In this document: in pieces, positions 9,128 through 17,303 of the stretch
Numbering within the stretch: the stretch's first letter is position 1
Layout of the letters: every line of letters begins with the position of its first letter
Source of the DNA: Caryophanales bacterium UBA7476
GTDB lineage: Bacteria > Bacillota_I > Bacilli_A > RF39 > UBA660
Direction: 5' to 3'
Assembly (NCBI GenBank): GCA_002477275.1
Contig: DLOU01000055.1
Span: 1-50,318, forward strand
DNA: 50,318 nucleotides
Made by a program: the position numbers and the translations under genes
The notes under the pieces: model-generated
What the model was told of the DNA's origin: nothing
The model's input: the letters and a program-made list of their open reading frames with translations, nothing else
Database searches by the model: none

Positions 9128-10399
9128 ATGAAAGTTATTTATACCAAAGCTTGTGGTGTTGATGTTCACAAATCTTTTATTGTTGCGGTTATCTGTGATT
9201 CAACCTCAAACAAGCCTAAATATCTTAGAAAACGTTTTTCTACCTTTAATAATTCTTTAATCCAATTTAGAAAGTGGCTTCTTGAAAACGACTGTCAAAA
9301 TGTATGTATGGAATCAACAGGTAAATATTATATTTCAGTATACAATGCATTAGAAGGTTTTATTTCTAATGTCGTCGTTGCCAATCCTAAATGGGTTGCT
9401 GTTATCGAAGGTGAGAAAGACGATAACAAGGATGCAAAATGGATTGCAGACTTGTTTAAATTAGGTATAGTTCGTTCTAGTTTTATTCCACCTAAAGATA
9501 TTAGAATCTTAAGAGAATTTACTCGTTATTTATACAAACTTACAACTTCTGAGAAAAACAGATATACTAATGCTCTTACTGTTGGTAACTGCAAATTAGA
9601 TATTGTCTTTACTGATATCTTTGGTAAATCTTCACAAAACATTATTGATATCATTTTAAATAATGATAATTTCTTAGATGCAGATATTATAGGTTGTTTA
9701 CGAAAAAATTGCAAATCCTCTCATGAAGATATATTATCTTCAGTTGGTGGTTTAACTTATACTAACGAACAAAAACTAAGAATTAAAATTGTCGAAGATC
9801 ATATTAATTATTTAACTAATCAAATTAATAATTTAAGAGATATTATCAATAATTTACTTGTTCCTTATGAAGATTATATTAATCTTCTCATAACTATCCC
9901 TGGTGTTGATAGAAATTCTGCTATTTCTATTCTTTCTGAAATTGATACTGATATGTCACAGTTTTCTAATCACTATCGTCTTGCTTCTTGGACTGTTCTT
10001 GCTCCTGGTTGTAACGAATCTGCTGGCAAAAAGAAATCTGTTAAAATTTCTCGTGCTGGTGTTTATCTTAAGCCTTGTTTAGTTGAGGTCGCACATTGTG
10101 CTGTTAAAGATAAAACTAATACCTATTATGCCAACAAGTTTAATAAGATTTCTAAACGTCGTGGTAAAAAACGTGCATACATTGCAATTTCTAGAAAGAT
10201 TTTAGTTGCTATCTACTATATGTTGTCTACTGGAGAAGTTTGGAATCCTACTGATTTAGCATCTAATGAAACATCTAATAAAGATAGAATTAAATACACT
10301 AAAAACAATTTTAAACAATCTCTTAAACAATTATTATCTTTAGGACTTACATCTGAAGAACTATTAGAAATGGTTAATCAAAATGCCATATTAGAATAG
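9128..10399 (+). CDS. IS110-family DEDD transposase/recombinase
   Basis: 423 residues, full length for the family. The N-terminal RuvC-like DEDD domain has D12 in GVDVHK, E62 in CMESTGKYY, and D99/D102 in EGEKDDNKDAKW. The C-terminal Tnp_IS110/transposase-20 domain (about 245-360) has LLITIPGVDRNSA, a LAPGCNESAGKKK segment carrying the likely nucleophilic serine S298, and LKPCLVEVAH. Known IS110 enzymes excise a circular form and integrate without a target duplication, guided by a bridge RNA. No strong Shine-Dalgarno is seen before the ATG. There are no internal stops, so it may be active. Confidence 0.92.
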   Translation: MKVIYTKACGVDVHKSFIVAVICDSTSNKPKYLRKRFSTFNNSLIQFRKWLLENDCQNVCMESTGKYYISVYNALEGFISNVVVANPKWVAVIEGEKDDNKDAKWIADLFKLGIVRSSFIPPKDIRILREFTRYLYKLTTSEKNRYTNALTVGNCKLDIVFTDIFGKSSQNIIDIILNNDNFLDADIIGCLRKNCKSSHEDILSSVGGLTYTNEQKLRIKIVEDHINYLTNQINNLRDIINNLLVPYEDYINLLITIPGVDRNSAISILSEIDTDMSQFSNHYRLASWTVLAPGCNESAGKKKSVKISRAGVYLKPCLVEVAHCAVKDKTNTYYANKFNKISKRRGKKRAYIAISRKILVAIYYMLSTGEVWNPTDLASNETSNKDRIKYTKNNFKQSLKQLLSLGLTSEELLEMVNQNAILE

Positions 10400-10426
10400 T
10401 TAAATTTTTGACTATAACTTTGGGGT

Positions 10427-10450
10427 AAGGGGAAGTCTGCCCTTTTTTAG
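10427..10450 (+). other. IS110 right-end hairpin carrying the donor-complementary loop
   Basis: AAGGG (10427-10431) pairs with CCCTT (10440-10444); the 8-nt loop is GAAGTCTG, followed by a T run. The loop is complementary to the loop of the left-end hairpin. It can also end transposase transcription. Both roles are inferred. Confidence 0.55.
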
Positions 10451-10588
10451 TAATTTAATCAAAATAAATTAAATTTAATTTTTCAGATTATTTCCTCCTA
10501 TTATTTTAATTATATCATTCTTTTTGATTTTTATATAGTAATTTAATAGCTATAAAAATAGTTTATATCAGATATTAAAAATATATAT

Positions 10589-10617
10589 TTGATTTATGTA
10601 TTTGAGAGTAGTATAAT
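10589..10617 (+). promoter_or_regulatory. Candidate promoter
   Basis: TTGATT (10589-10594), 17-base spacer, TATAAT (10612-10617). If used, it would make a leader of about 260 nt before the next gene. Confidence 0.35.
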
Positions 10618-10810
10618 TTGTAAACAAAAGGGAGGCAATAGCTCTTTATTGAATTGTTAAATTAAAATAAAATATGATTATAACTATTATTCATACTGTA
10701 CTAGATATCTTCTAAAAATAAAAATTTACTTCCATGTTTAATCATTTTTTACTTTAATATTAATTCAATTAAATTGTTATATTTCCTTTTTTTTTGTTTA
10801 ATTAAGTTAT

Positions 10811-10839
10811 TTGACTTTGACAACTCTAAATGATATAAT
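10811..10839 (+). promoter_or_regulatory. Promoter of the 63-residue-repeat protein gene
   Basis: TTGACT (10811-10816), exactly 17 bases, TATAAT (10834-10839), 45 bases before the ATG at 10884. Near-consensus housekeeping sigma factor promoter. Confidence 0.65.
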
Positions 10840-10883
10840 TTAATGTAGTATAATATATAAGGTAGGAGAGTAGGAACAGACTT

Positions 10884-13274
10884 ATGGATAGAGAAGAAAT
10901 AGTAAGAGGAACAATTGGATATGGTATGCCAACACCAGAGGAAGAATTTGAAAGAGTTACTGGAGAAGTTTTTGATCCTGAAAAATATTTAATTGAATGG
11001 ACCGGAGCAGAAAATTATGGTGAAGATGATACATATACACCATATAGAATTGTCAGAAGACAGGTAAATAATGATGTTTTAGAATCTTCAAATGGTTATT
11101 CTGATGAAGAAGTAAGAAGAGCATATGATAATGCTGTTACTAATGCTATTGCTTTAATTAAGTTACCAGAACCTACAGATTCTTATGAGAGAGAAGCTTA
11201 TAATGAAGAATATCTTAGAAGAAGTGAAGAAATTCGTAGAGATTTAGAAATTTTGTCTGATGAACAAATACGTGAGGCAGAAGCTGAGATTACTAGAAGG
11301 ACTCAGGACCCTAATAATTTAACAACTGGTTTTGATGAGGAAGTAAGAGAAGATACTAATTCCGATGGATTAGTATCACAAGATGAAATATCTGTTGAAA
11401 CAGATTCTATTTATAGAATTCAAAGTCAATTTGCGAACTATTCTGATGAGGATATCGAAAATAGATTAAGAGAAATTTGGGAAGGTGCAAGTACTTTCTT
11501 TGATGAACTTAGTGAAGATGATCCTTTATATGTTGAATATTGGGCTTTAATTGAAGAACAAAAAAGACGTAAAAATGAAGAAGATATACGTATACAAGTA
11601 AATGAAATAAATGAAAAATATTTTGATTGGTCTGATGAAGATATCGAAAATAGATTAAGAGAAATTTGGGAAGAAGCAAGTACTTTCTTTGATGAACTTA
11701 ATGAAGATGATCCTTTATATATTGAATATTGGGAGCTTATAGAAGAACAAAAGAAACGTAAGAATGAGATAGTATATAAAAATAATGAAACTGATGCAAA
11801 GAATGATTATTCAGAATGGTCAAATGAGGATATTGAAAGAAGATTAAGAGAAATATGGGAAGAAGCAAGTACTTTCTTTGATGAACTTAGTGAAGATGAC
11901 CCTTTGTATGTTGAATATTGGGCTTTAATAACTGAACTAAATGGCCGTAAGGATAGTAAAGAAAATGATAAAACCAAAAAAAATGATAATAATGCTAATA
12001 ATAATGAATCTGAATATACAGTTGATTCTGATGGTATTATAATTTCATTTACAAAAGATGACATCAAAAAAGGTTTAGATGATTATCTAAAACCAGAAGA
12101 TGATGATAAGAAAAAAGAAAATGATAATTTTCCTATTCCTGTAACTAAAACTCCACAAACAAAAAATGAAAGAAGAGGTATCTTAAGAAGAAGACATTCA
12201 AGATTTAGATTATGGCCTCTAGTTGTTAGTGCTGTTATGACAATTGCAGCGGGATTAGGTTTTTCTGGATCAAAAGGTAAGAATGTTGAAAAACAAATTG
12301 ATCAAACATCTGCTAGTTACTCTGTGATGCAACAAGTTAACGAAGAAGTTTTAGAGAATCCTGAAGACGCAGTTAAAAGAGTTGTTGATGAATTAAAAAC
12401 TGGTGATACTGTTGAAATTCCTAAAGGTACTGAGTATTTTGAATCTAGTTATCATAATCATAATGATGGTGGTGATAGACAGGGTTATATTGGAAATGAT
12501 TTAAGACAAGATGGTGAGTATAAAATTGAATATATTTCTATATTCTATGATGGTGTTAATAAAGATATTGTTTATGATGAAGGAGTTAATATTCAACAAG
12601 AAATTGAAAATGTTGCTAATTCATTAGGTGTGGCTCCTCAAGAACTTGAAGTTCATGTTCATATTGGTGGACCTGTTACTGGATGGATAGACTATAATGA
12701 TTATGTAAAAAATGTAACTGAAGATGAAAAACCAGATTTACAAAAAATTAATGTTCATGTTGTTGATGGACAACAAGTTAAAGGACATGAAGATGATTTT
12801 GATGGAATTATATCATTTGTTGATGAAAATGGTAATAATGCTACAATTAATTTTAAAAAATCAGATGGTTCTTATTATAAAGTAGGAGATTTAGTTACTG
12901 CATCAAATGGAGAAACATATAGAGTTGATGCTTTTGATATTAAAACTTCATCAACAACTCAAGTAAAAAAAGGTGTTGATGGAAAGAGAAAACTTAATTG
13001 GAAACTTTCTAATATTAATCTTTTAGAAGCATTACTTGCTGCAGGAGTTTCAATTATAGGTATACCTCTTACATATAGAAGAGAAGATGAAGAATTTGAA
13101 GTATCAGAACCAGAATTTTATAATATAGCTGGATTAGAAGGATACACTGCTACTAGACCTGGTTCAGTATGGGATTATGCAAGATCTGATTTTGAATGGC
13201 CTGGTTTAACTTTTGAAACTGATAAAATTGCTTTTGATCCTGAAGATGAACAAATTGGATTTGGAAGAAGATAG
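10884..13274 (+). CDS. Unrecognised membrane protein with three 63-residue repeats
   Basis: 796 residues, no family recognised. Residues 1-185 are charged and hydrophilic with no signal peptide. Residues 186-356 carry three tandem repeats of exactly 63 residues (starts at 186, 249, 312), each with WSDEDIENRLREIW, STFFDELSEDDPLY and EYWALIEEQ cores, likely helical pairs. A Lys/Asp-rich linker leads to RRRHSRFR and a membrane segment (about 441-462). A roughly 250-residue domain follows with HNHNDGG and EVHVHIGGPVTGW, then a second membrane segment (about 712-731) and an acidic tail. By the positive-inside rule the repeats are cytoplasmic and the 250-residue domain faces outward. It is transcribed with the small gene ten bases downstream. 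Confidence 0.85.
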   Translation: MDREEIVRGTIGYGMPTPEEEFERVTGEVFDPEKYLIEWTGAENYGEDDTYTPYRIVRRQVNNDVLESSNGYSDEEVRRAYDNAVTNAIALIKLPEPTDSYEREAYNEEYLRRSEEIRRDLEILSDEQIREAEAEITRRTQDPNNLTTGFDEEVREDTNSDGLVSQDEISVETDSIYRIQSQFANYSDEDIENRLREIWEGASTFFDELSEDDPLYVEYWALIEEQKRRKNEEDIRIQVNEINEKYFDWSDEDIENRLREIWEEASTFFDELNEDDPLYIEYWELIEEQKKRKNEIVYKNNETDAKNDYSEWSNEDIERRLREIWEEASTFFDELSEDDPLYVEYWALITELNGRKDSKENDKTKKNDNNANNNESEYTVDSDGIIISFTKDDIKKGLDDYLKPEDDDKKKENDNFPIPVTKTPQTKNERRGILRRRHSRFRLWPLVVSAVMTIAAGLGFSGSKGKNVEKQIDQTSASYSVMQQVNEEVLENPEDAVKRVVDELKTGDTVEIPKGTEYFESSYHNHNDGGDRQGYIGNDLRQDGEYKIEYISIFYDGVNKDIVYDEGVNIQQEIENVANSLGVAPQELEVHVHIGGPVTGWIDYNDYVKNVTEDEKPDLQKINVHVVDGQQVKGHEDDFDGIISFVDENGNNATINFKKSDGSYYKVGDLVTASNGETYRVDAFDIKTSSTTQVKKGVDGKRKLNWKLSNINLLEALLAAGVSIIGIPLTYRREDEEFEVSEPEFYNIAGLEGYTATRPGSVWDYARSDFEWPGLTFETDKIAFDPEDEQIGFGRR
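11439..11951 (+). repeat. Three tandem 189-bp coding repeats
   Basis: Units start at 11439, 11628 and 11817; the third is cut at about 135 bp. Long stretches are identical at DNA level, for example around GCAAGTACTTTCTTTGATGA, which points to recent duplication or gene conversion. The period of exactly 63 codons keeps the frame. Confidence 0.9.
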
Positions 13275-13284
13275 AGGTGATTGG

Positions 13285-13524
13285 ATGAATAGTGTAATAG
13301 AAGGCGATGTAATTACTTTAGATAATAATGAAGAATATATTTGTTGTTCTAGAGTTGTAGATAATAAAGATACATACTTATGCCTTGTAAGTAATTTTAA
13401 ACCCGTTAAGTTTAGATTTGCTAAAGAAATTATTGAAGATGATGAAATTTCACTTGAGATTATCTATGATCAAAAAGAAAAGGAATATGTTTTTGAATTG
13501 TTTAAAGATATAATATTAAAATAA
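13285..13524 (+). CDS. Small hypothetical protein (79 aa) cotranscribed with the repeat protein
   Basis: The ATG at 13285 follows AGAGGTG by five bases and lies ten bases after the upstream stop. The longer reading (from 13213) would overlap that gene and has no ribosome binding site. The protein alternates short hydrophobic and charged stretches (GDVITLDNNEEYICC, EISLEIIYDQKEKEYVFEL), suggesting a small all-beta domain like the DUF1292 type, but no family is firmly recognised. It is soluble, without signal peptide. The strong terminator behind it closes the two-gene operon. Confidence 0.75.
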   Translation: MNSVIEGDVITLDNNEEYICCSRVVDNKDTYLCLVSNFKPVKFRFAKEIIEDDEISLEIIYDQKEKEYVFELFKDIILK

Positions 13525-13557
13525 AAAAAGAGCATTAGTTTGCTCTTTTTTTGTTTT
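13525..13557 (+). terminator. Terminator of the repeat-protein operon
   Basis: AAAAAGAGCA pairs with TGCTCTTTTT over a TTAGTT loop and runs on into T's. Confidence 0.9.
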
Positions 13558-13598
13558 TTTTAGTTTTAATTTCTAATAATACATATGGAGGTGGTGAT

Positions 13599-14291
13599 AT
13601 GTCTTTTCATTATAGACATAGAAAAATTATCATTATATGTATTGCTCTTTTATTATTTTTATCTAGTATTTCTTTTTTTGTATATAAAAAGAGTTTTAAG
13701 AAAAAAAGTGTCAAATCAAAAAATACTAAAGTAGTTATAGAAAAGAAAAAATCTATTACAAAAAATGTTGAAACTCCTCGTGAATTTATTAAAGTTGATA
13801 TAAAAGGACAGATAGTTTCTCCTGGTATATACGAGTTAGAAAAAGAAAGCAGGGTTATTGATGTCATTAATAAAGCAGGTGGATTAACAGAGTTTGCTGA
13901 TACTACTGTTATTAATTTAAGTAAAAAAATAAAAGATGAAATGGTTATTATTATTTATAGTAAAGAAGAAGTTGCTGATTTTAAAAAGACAAAAGAAATT
14001 GAAAAACAAGTTTCCAACAAGTGTATTAGAAAAGATAGTGATTCTCTTGTTAATGATGCTTGTATTGAAGATAGTGATACAACTGGTACCAATTCTTCTT
14101 TAGTCAATATTAATACTGCTTTAGTTGATGAATTAAAAACTTTACCTGGTATTGGCGAATCTAAGGCAAAAAATATAATTGACTATAGAAATAGTAATGG
14201 ACCTTTTCAAAGCATAGAAGATTTAAAAAATGTTGATGGTATAGGTGATGGGCTTTATGATCAGATTAAGGAAAATATTACTATCGAATAG
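13599..14291 (+). CDS. comEA: ComEA-type DNA-binding competence protein
   Basis: 230 residues. A positively charged N terminus and one membrane anchor (about 8-28) place the rest outside the membrane. A SLBB-like domain at about 68-125 (VDIKGQIVSPGIYEL, INKAGGLTEFAD) is followed by a variable linker and a C-terminal helix-hairpin-helix pair at about 170-228 (VNINTALVDELKTLPGIG, IEDLKNVDGIGDG) that binds double-stranded DNA. It captures incoming DNA and hands it to ComEC, whose gene overlaps the end of this one. The start is set by GGAGGTGG before the ATG at 13599; the longer reading lacks such a site. Confidence 0.94.
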   Translation: MSFHYRHRKIIIICIALLLFLSSISFFVYKKSFKKKSVKSKNTKVVIEKKKSITKNVETPREFIKVDIKGQIVSPGIYELEKESRVIDVINKAGGLTEFADTTVINLSKKIKDEMVIIIYSKEEVADFKKTKEIEKQVSNKCIRKDSDSLVNDACIEDSDTTGTNSSLVNINTALVDELKTLPGIGESKAKNIIDYRNSNGPFQSIEDLKNVDGIGDGLYDQIKENITIE

Positions 14292-16344
14292 TTTTTTTTA
14301 TCTTCTTTTACTTCTTACTATAATAATTACACTTATTAGATTTAATTTTCCAAAAAAGAGTGTGATTTCTTTATCTGATAATAATATTTCCGGTGTTATT
14401 ACTAGTATTAAATATAATGGTAATGTTATGAGTTTCAATTTAAAAATTAAAAATAATGAAAATGTTCAATGTTATTATTATTTTAAAAATATCGAAGAAC
14501 TTACTAATATAAAAAATAGTATTAAGTTAGGTTTTTCTGTTAAACTTTCAGGAGAAGCTTTAAATGTTAAGGATAGTAGAGTTGATAATACTTTTTCTTA
14601 TAGTAATTACTTAAAAGTTAAGCATATTTATTATTTATTTAAAACTGATAATATTATTATTGAAAATAAGAAAATTAATTTTTTTTATAAAATTAAAAAT
14701 TTAATACTTAACTATTTAAACTATTTTAAATCTGGATCATATATAAAGATGCTTCTTCTTGGAGATATGACTTTTGTTTCAGTTGATGTAATAGAAAGTT
14801 TCAGAAAAAATGGTATAAGTCATCTCTTTGCTATTTCTGGAACACAAGTAACAGTTTTAGCTGACGTTGTTATAAAATTATTAGAAAAAATAAAAATAAA
14901 AGAAAGAAATAGATATATTTTAGTAAATATTTTTATTATTTTTTATATGCTTTTAACAGGAAGCCCTCCAGCTATTCTTAGAGCAGTACTATTTTTTTTA
15001 TTATCTTCTATTAATAAATATAATTATTTTTATATTAGTAATTTAAATTTATTCCTACTAACTTTATCTATAACATTATTAATTAATCCATATTTTATTT
15101 ATGATTTGGGTTTTTTGTATTCATATGTAATTAGTATGGCTCTTATTATGTGTAGTAAAATACTTGATAACAAAAAATATTTTGTATCTTTATTTTTAAC
15201 ATCGTTAATATCTTTTTTAGTTAGTTTACCAATTACTTTATATAATTTTTATGAAATTAATTTTATGAGTATAATTTACAATCTTTTCTATGTTCCGTTT
15301 GTTAATACTATTTTATTTCCATTATCTATTATTTCATTGTTTCTTTATCCTGTTGATTATGTTTTAAATTTTTTCATAATTATTTTAGAAAAAACTTCTT
15401 TATATATAAGTAGTATTAATTTTGGAAGAATAATAATTCCTAAATTAAATATTATTTTTTATGTTTTTTATTATTTATTTTTATATTTATTTTATAGATA
15501 TAGGAAAAGATTATTTTTACTTATATTTATAACAATGATTGTACTTCATTATAATTTTTATAACATTTTTGATTTTGATTATATTTATATGTTTGATGTT
15601 GGACAAGGTGATTCGATACTTATTCATTCTAAAAATACTAATATGCTTATTGATACCGGTGGTAAAGTAAATCATTATAGTGAATCTTGGATGAAAAAAG
15701 AAAATGAAAGTAGTATTGCAGAAAACTCTTTAATTCCTTTTTTTAAATCGATGGGTATTAAAAAACTTCAATTTTTAGAACTTAGTCATGGCGATTTTGA
15801 TCATTTAGGTGAGGCTATTAATATTATAGATAATTTTAAAGTAGATAATGTTTTTATTAATGAAGGATATATTAATTATAATGAGAAAAAGATTATTAAA
15901 AGAAGTAATAGTATTATTTTATATGAAGGTTCATCTTTTTCTGTTGGCAATTTTAATTTTATTTCTATTAACACTGATTTAAATGATGAAAATGATAGTA
16001 GTACTATTCTATATGGAGAATGTGGAGATGTTAAATTATTATTTATGGGTGATGCAAGTGTTAGAAGTGAAGAATATATTCTTAATAATTATGATATTGG
16101 TTATGTAGATATTTTAAAGGTAGGACATCATGGAAGTAATACAAGTAGTAGTAAAGAATTTATTGAAACTATAAGACCAAAATATTCACTTATTTCAGTT
16201 GGAGAAAATAATAAATATGGTCATCCAAATAAAGAAACATTAGAAAACTTAAAAGATACAAAAATATATAGAACAGACCAAGATGGGAGTATTATGTTTA
16301 AAATAAAAAATAATAAATTAAAAATAGAGACTTGTAGTTCATAG
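14257..16344 (+). CDS. comEC: ComEC/Rec2 DNA-uptake channel
   Basis: 695 residues, integral membrane. Two N-terminal membrane segments flank a DUF4131-like OB region. The multi-span Competence domain (about 160-430) contains GISHLFAISGTQVT and TGSPPAILRAVLFF. The C-terminal metallo-beta-lactamase domain (about 450-690) has FDVGQGDSILI, LSHGDFDHLGE and VGHHGSNTSS, which hold the metal ligands thought to degrade the non-transforming strand. The start is placed at ATG 14257, nine bases after AGGTG; GTG 14245 and ATG 14248 are alternatives. It overlaps comEA by about 35 bases, so translation is coupled. Confidence 0.93.
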   Translation: MIRLRKILLSNSFFYLLLLLTIIITLIRFNFPKKSVISLSDNNISGVITSIKYNGNVMSFNLKIKNNENVQCYYYFKNIEELTNIKNSIKLGFSVKLSGEALNVKDSRVDNTFSYSNYLKVKHIYYLFKTDNIIIENKKINFFYKIKNLILNYLNYFKSGSYIKMLLLGDMTFVSVDVIESFRKNGISHLFAISGTQVTVLADVVIKLLEKIKIKERNRYILVNIFIIFYMLLTGSPPAILRAVLFFLLSSINKYNYFYISNLNLFLLTLSITLLINPYFIYDLGFLYSYVISMALIMCSKILDNKKYFVSLFLTSLISFLVSLPITLYNFYEINFMSIIYNLFYVPFVNTILFPLSIISLFLYPVDYVLNFFIIILEKTSLYISSINFGRIIIPKLNIIFYVFYYLFLYLFYRYRKRLFLLIFITMIVLHYNFYNIFDFDYIYMFDVGQGDSILIHSKNTNMLIDTGGKVNHYSESWMKKENESSIAENSLIPFFKSMGIKKLQFLELSHGDFDHLGEAINIIDNFKVDNVFINEGYINYNEKKIIKRSNSIILYEGSSFSVGNFNFISINTDLNDENDSSTILYGECGDVKLLFMGDASVRSEEYILNNYDIGYVDILKVGHHGSNTSSSKEFIETIRPKYSLISVGENNKYGHPNKETLENLKDTKIYRTDQDGSIMFKIKNNKLKIETCSS

Positions 16345-16350
16345 GAAAAA

Positions 16351-16369
16351 GTGCACCCAGTGGGTGCAC
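16351..16369. repeat. Perfect 19-nt palindrome P1 before the DUF1016 gene
   Basis: GTGCACCCAGTGGGTGCAC is a 9-bp inverted repeat around one central base, seven bases after the comEC stop and 20 bases before the next start. No T run follows, so it is not a standard terminator. It shares its core and flanks (AAAAA left, AATT right) with P2 inside the next gene; differences are compensated on both arms. Confidence 0.85.
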
Positions 16370-16388
16370 AATTATGAGAGGAGTAGAT

Positions 16389-17279
16389 ATGAATTATTAT
16401 AACGAGATAAAAGAACAATTAATAAAAAGTGAAATATATGATAGAGCTAAAGACTATTCAAAAGATAGACATAAAGTTAATGTATATTTCGAAATTGGAA
16501 GACTTTTAAATGAAGCAGGTAAAGAGTATGGTAAAAATGTAATAAAACAATATGCAGAAAAATTAATAGTCGAAGTTGGAAAAAAATATAATGAAAGAAC
16601 TCTTTATGGAATGCGAAAATTTTTTGAAGTATTTAGTAATAAAAAATTGAACCCACTGGGTTCAAAATTGAGTTGGAGTCATTATAGAGAATTATTAACA
16701 ATTAAAAATATTGATGCAATTATGTATTATATAGATATTTGTGAAAAAAATAATTTATCAAAAAGACAACTACAAGAAAGAATAAGAAATCATGAATATG
16801 ATAGATTAAGTAATGAAACAAAAACTAAACTTATTGAATCAAAAGACTTGAAAGTCAATGATTTAATTCCAAATCCGATTGTTATAAAATCAAATATGTT
16901 AAAAGATAATTTTTCAGAATACGCATTAAAGCAAGCTATATTAAATAATATTGATGACTTTTTAAGACAATTAGGAATTGGGTTTACCTATGTTGGAAAC
17001 GAATATAGACTAAAAATAGGTAATCTATATAATTATATAGATTTACTTTTATATAACATCAAATATAGATGTTATGTAGTAGTAGAATTAAAAGTAACTG
17101 AACTAAAGAAAGAACATACAGGTCAAATAATGACATATATGAATTACATTGATAAAAATGTTAAAACAATAGAAGAAAATGATACGGTTGGTATTATAAT
17201 TTGCAAGCAAGACAATGAATATGTGATTAAATATTGCTCGGATGATAGGATTATCGCAAGAGAATATGAATTAGTATGA
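16389..17279 (+). CDS. DUF1016/YhcG-like PD-(D/E)XK nuclease-domain protein
   Basis: 296 residues. The N-terminal DUF1016_N helical domain (about 15-150) has ARGRLLN-type helices (here FEIGRLLNEAGKEYG), TLYGMRKFF, then LSWSHYRELL. The C-terminal YhcG_C nuclease fold (about 155-290) has D218 in YIDLLLY and E233-x-K235 in VVELKV, followed by GQIMTYMNYID: the D...ExK core looks intact. Family members are linked to mobile or defence-like contexts, but the function is unproven. ATG 16389 is chosen over 16374 because GAGAGGAG precedes it. Palindrome P2 is embedded in frame as residues 87-92 (LNPLGS). The last codons overlap the promoter of the next gene. Confidence 0.87.
   Translation: MNYYNEIKEQLIKSEIYDRAKDYSKDRHKVNVYFEIGRLLNEAGKEYGKNVIKQYAEKLIVEVGKKYNERTLYGMRKFFEVFSNKKLNPLGSKLSWSHYRELLTIKNIDAIMYYIDICEKNNLSKRQLQERIRNHEYDRLSNETKTKLIESKDLKVNDLIPNPIVIKSNMLKDNFSEYALKQAILNNIDDFLRQLGIGFTYVGNEYRLKIGNLYNYIDLLLYNIKYRCYVVVELKVTELKKEHTGQIMTYMNYIDKNVKTIEENDTVGIIICKQDNEYVIKYCSDDRIIAREYELV
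16647..16665. repeat. Perfect 19-nt palindrome P2 inside the DUF1016 gene
   Basis: TTGAACCCACTGGGTTCAA starts exactly on a codon and reads L-N-P-L-G-S just before the conserved LSWSHYREL motif. Compared with P1, the outer pair (G-C to T-A) and the fourth pair (C-G to A-T) changed on both arms, and the centre base changed from G to C. The flanking AAAAA and AATT are also shared. Confidence 0.85.
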
Positions 17280-17299
17280 TATAATGAATATAGGTGAAG
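17277..17299 (+). promoter_or_regulatory. Stop/promoter junction A (extended -10) for the TrpF-HAD gene
   Basis: The TGA stop of the DUF1016 gene (17277-17279) supplies the TG of an extended -10, TGATATAAT (TATAAT 17280-17285). The ribosome binding site AGGTGA follows and the GTG start lies 27 bases after the TGA. No -35 match is seen. The same arrangement recurs at 18704 and 19650. Confidence 0.5.
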
Positions 17300-17303
17300 A
17301 ATT

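Larger units (their letters stand above)
8861..10451 (+). mobile_element. IS110-type insertion sequence (boundaries approximate)
   Basis: An apparently intact DEDD recombinase gene (9128-10399) is preceded by about 265 noncoding bases and followed by about 50, the layout of the IS110 group (long left end). No terminal inverted repeats are seen, as expected for the family. The proposed edges rest on an AG dinucleotide present at both junctions (CACACATAG at 8852-8860 and CTTTTTTAG at 10443-10450); these could be the recombination core, but the exact ends need an empty-site comparison. The element lies between ldh and a long AT-rich spacer and interrupts no coding sequence. Confidence 0.7.
10452..10883. 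other. AT-rich intergenic region downstream of the IS element
   Basis: About 430 bases with no supportable gene in any frame. It holds two promoter-like signals (entered separately) and a purine-rich AAAGGGAGG at about 10626-10634 that has no start codon at a usable distance, possibly the relic of a former ribosome binding site. Otherwise only A/T runs are seen. Confidence 0.6.

Noticed and set aside
10627..10680. Short gene after AAAGGGAGG in the spacer
   Set aside because: No ATG, GTG or TTG at a workable distance opens a frame longer than a few codons.
16351..16369. Palindrome P1 as a plain terminator of comEC
   Set aside because: No T run follows on the plus strand, and a covarying twin sits inside the next coding sequence where a terminator makes no sense.
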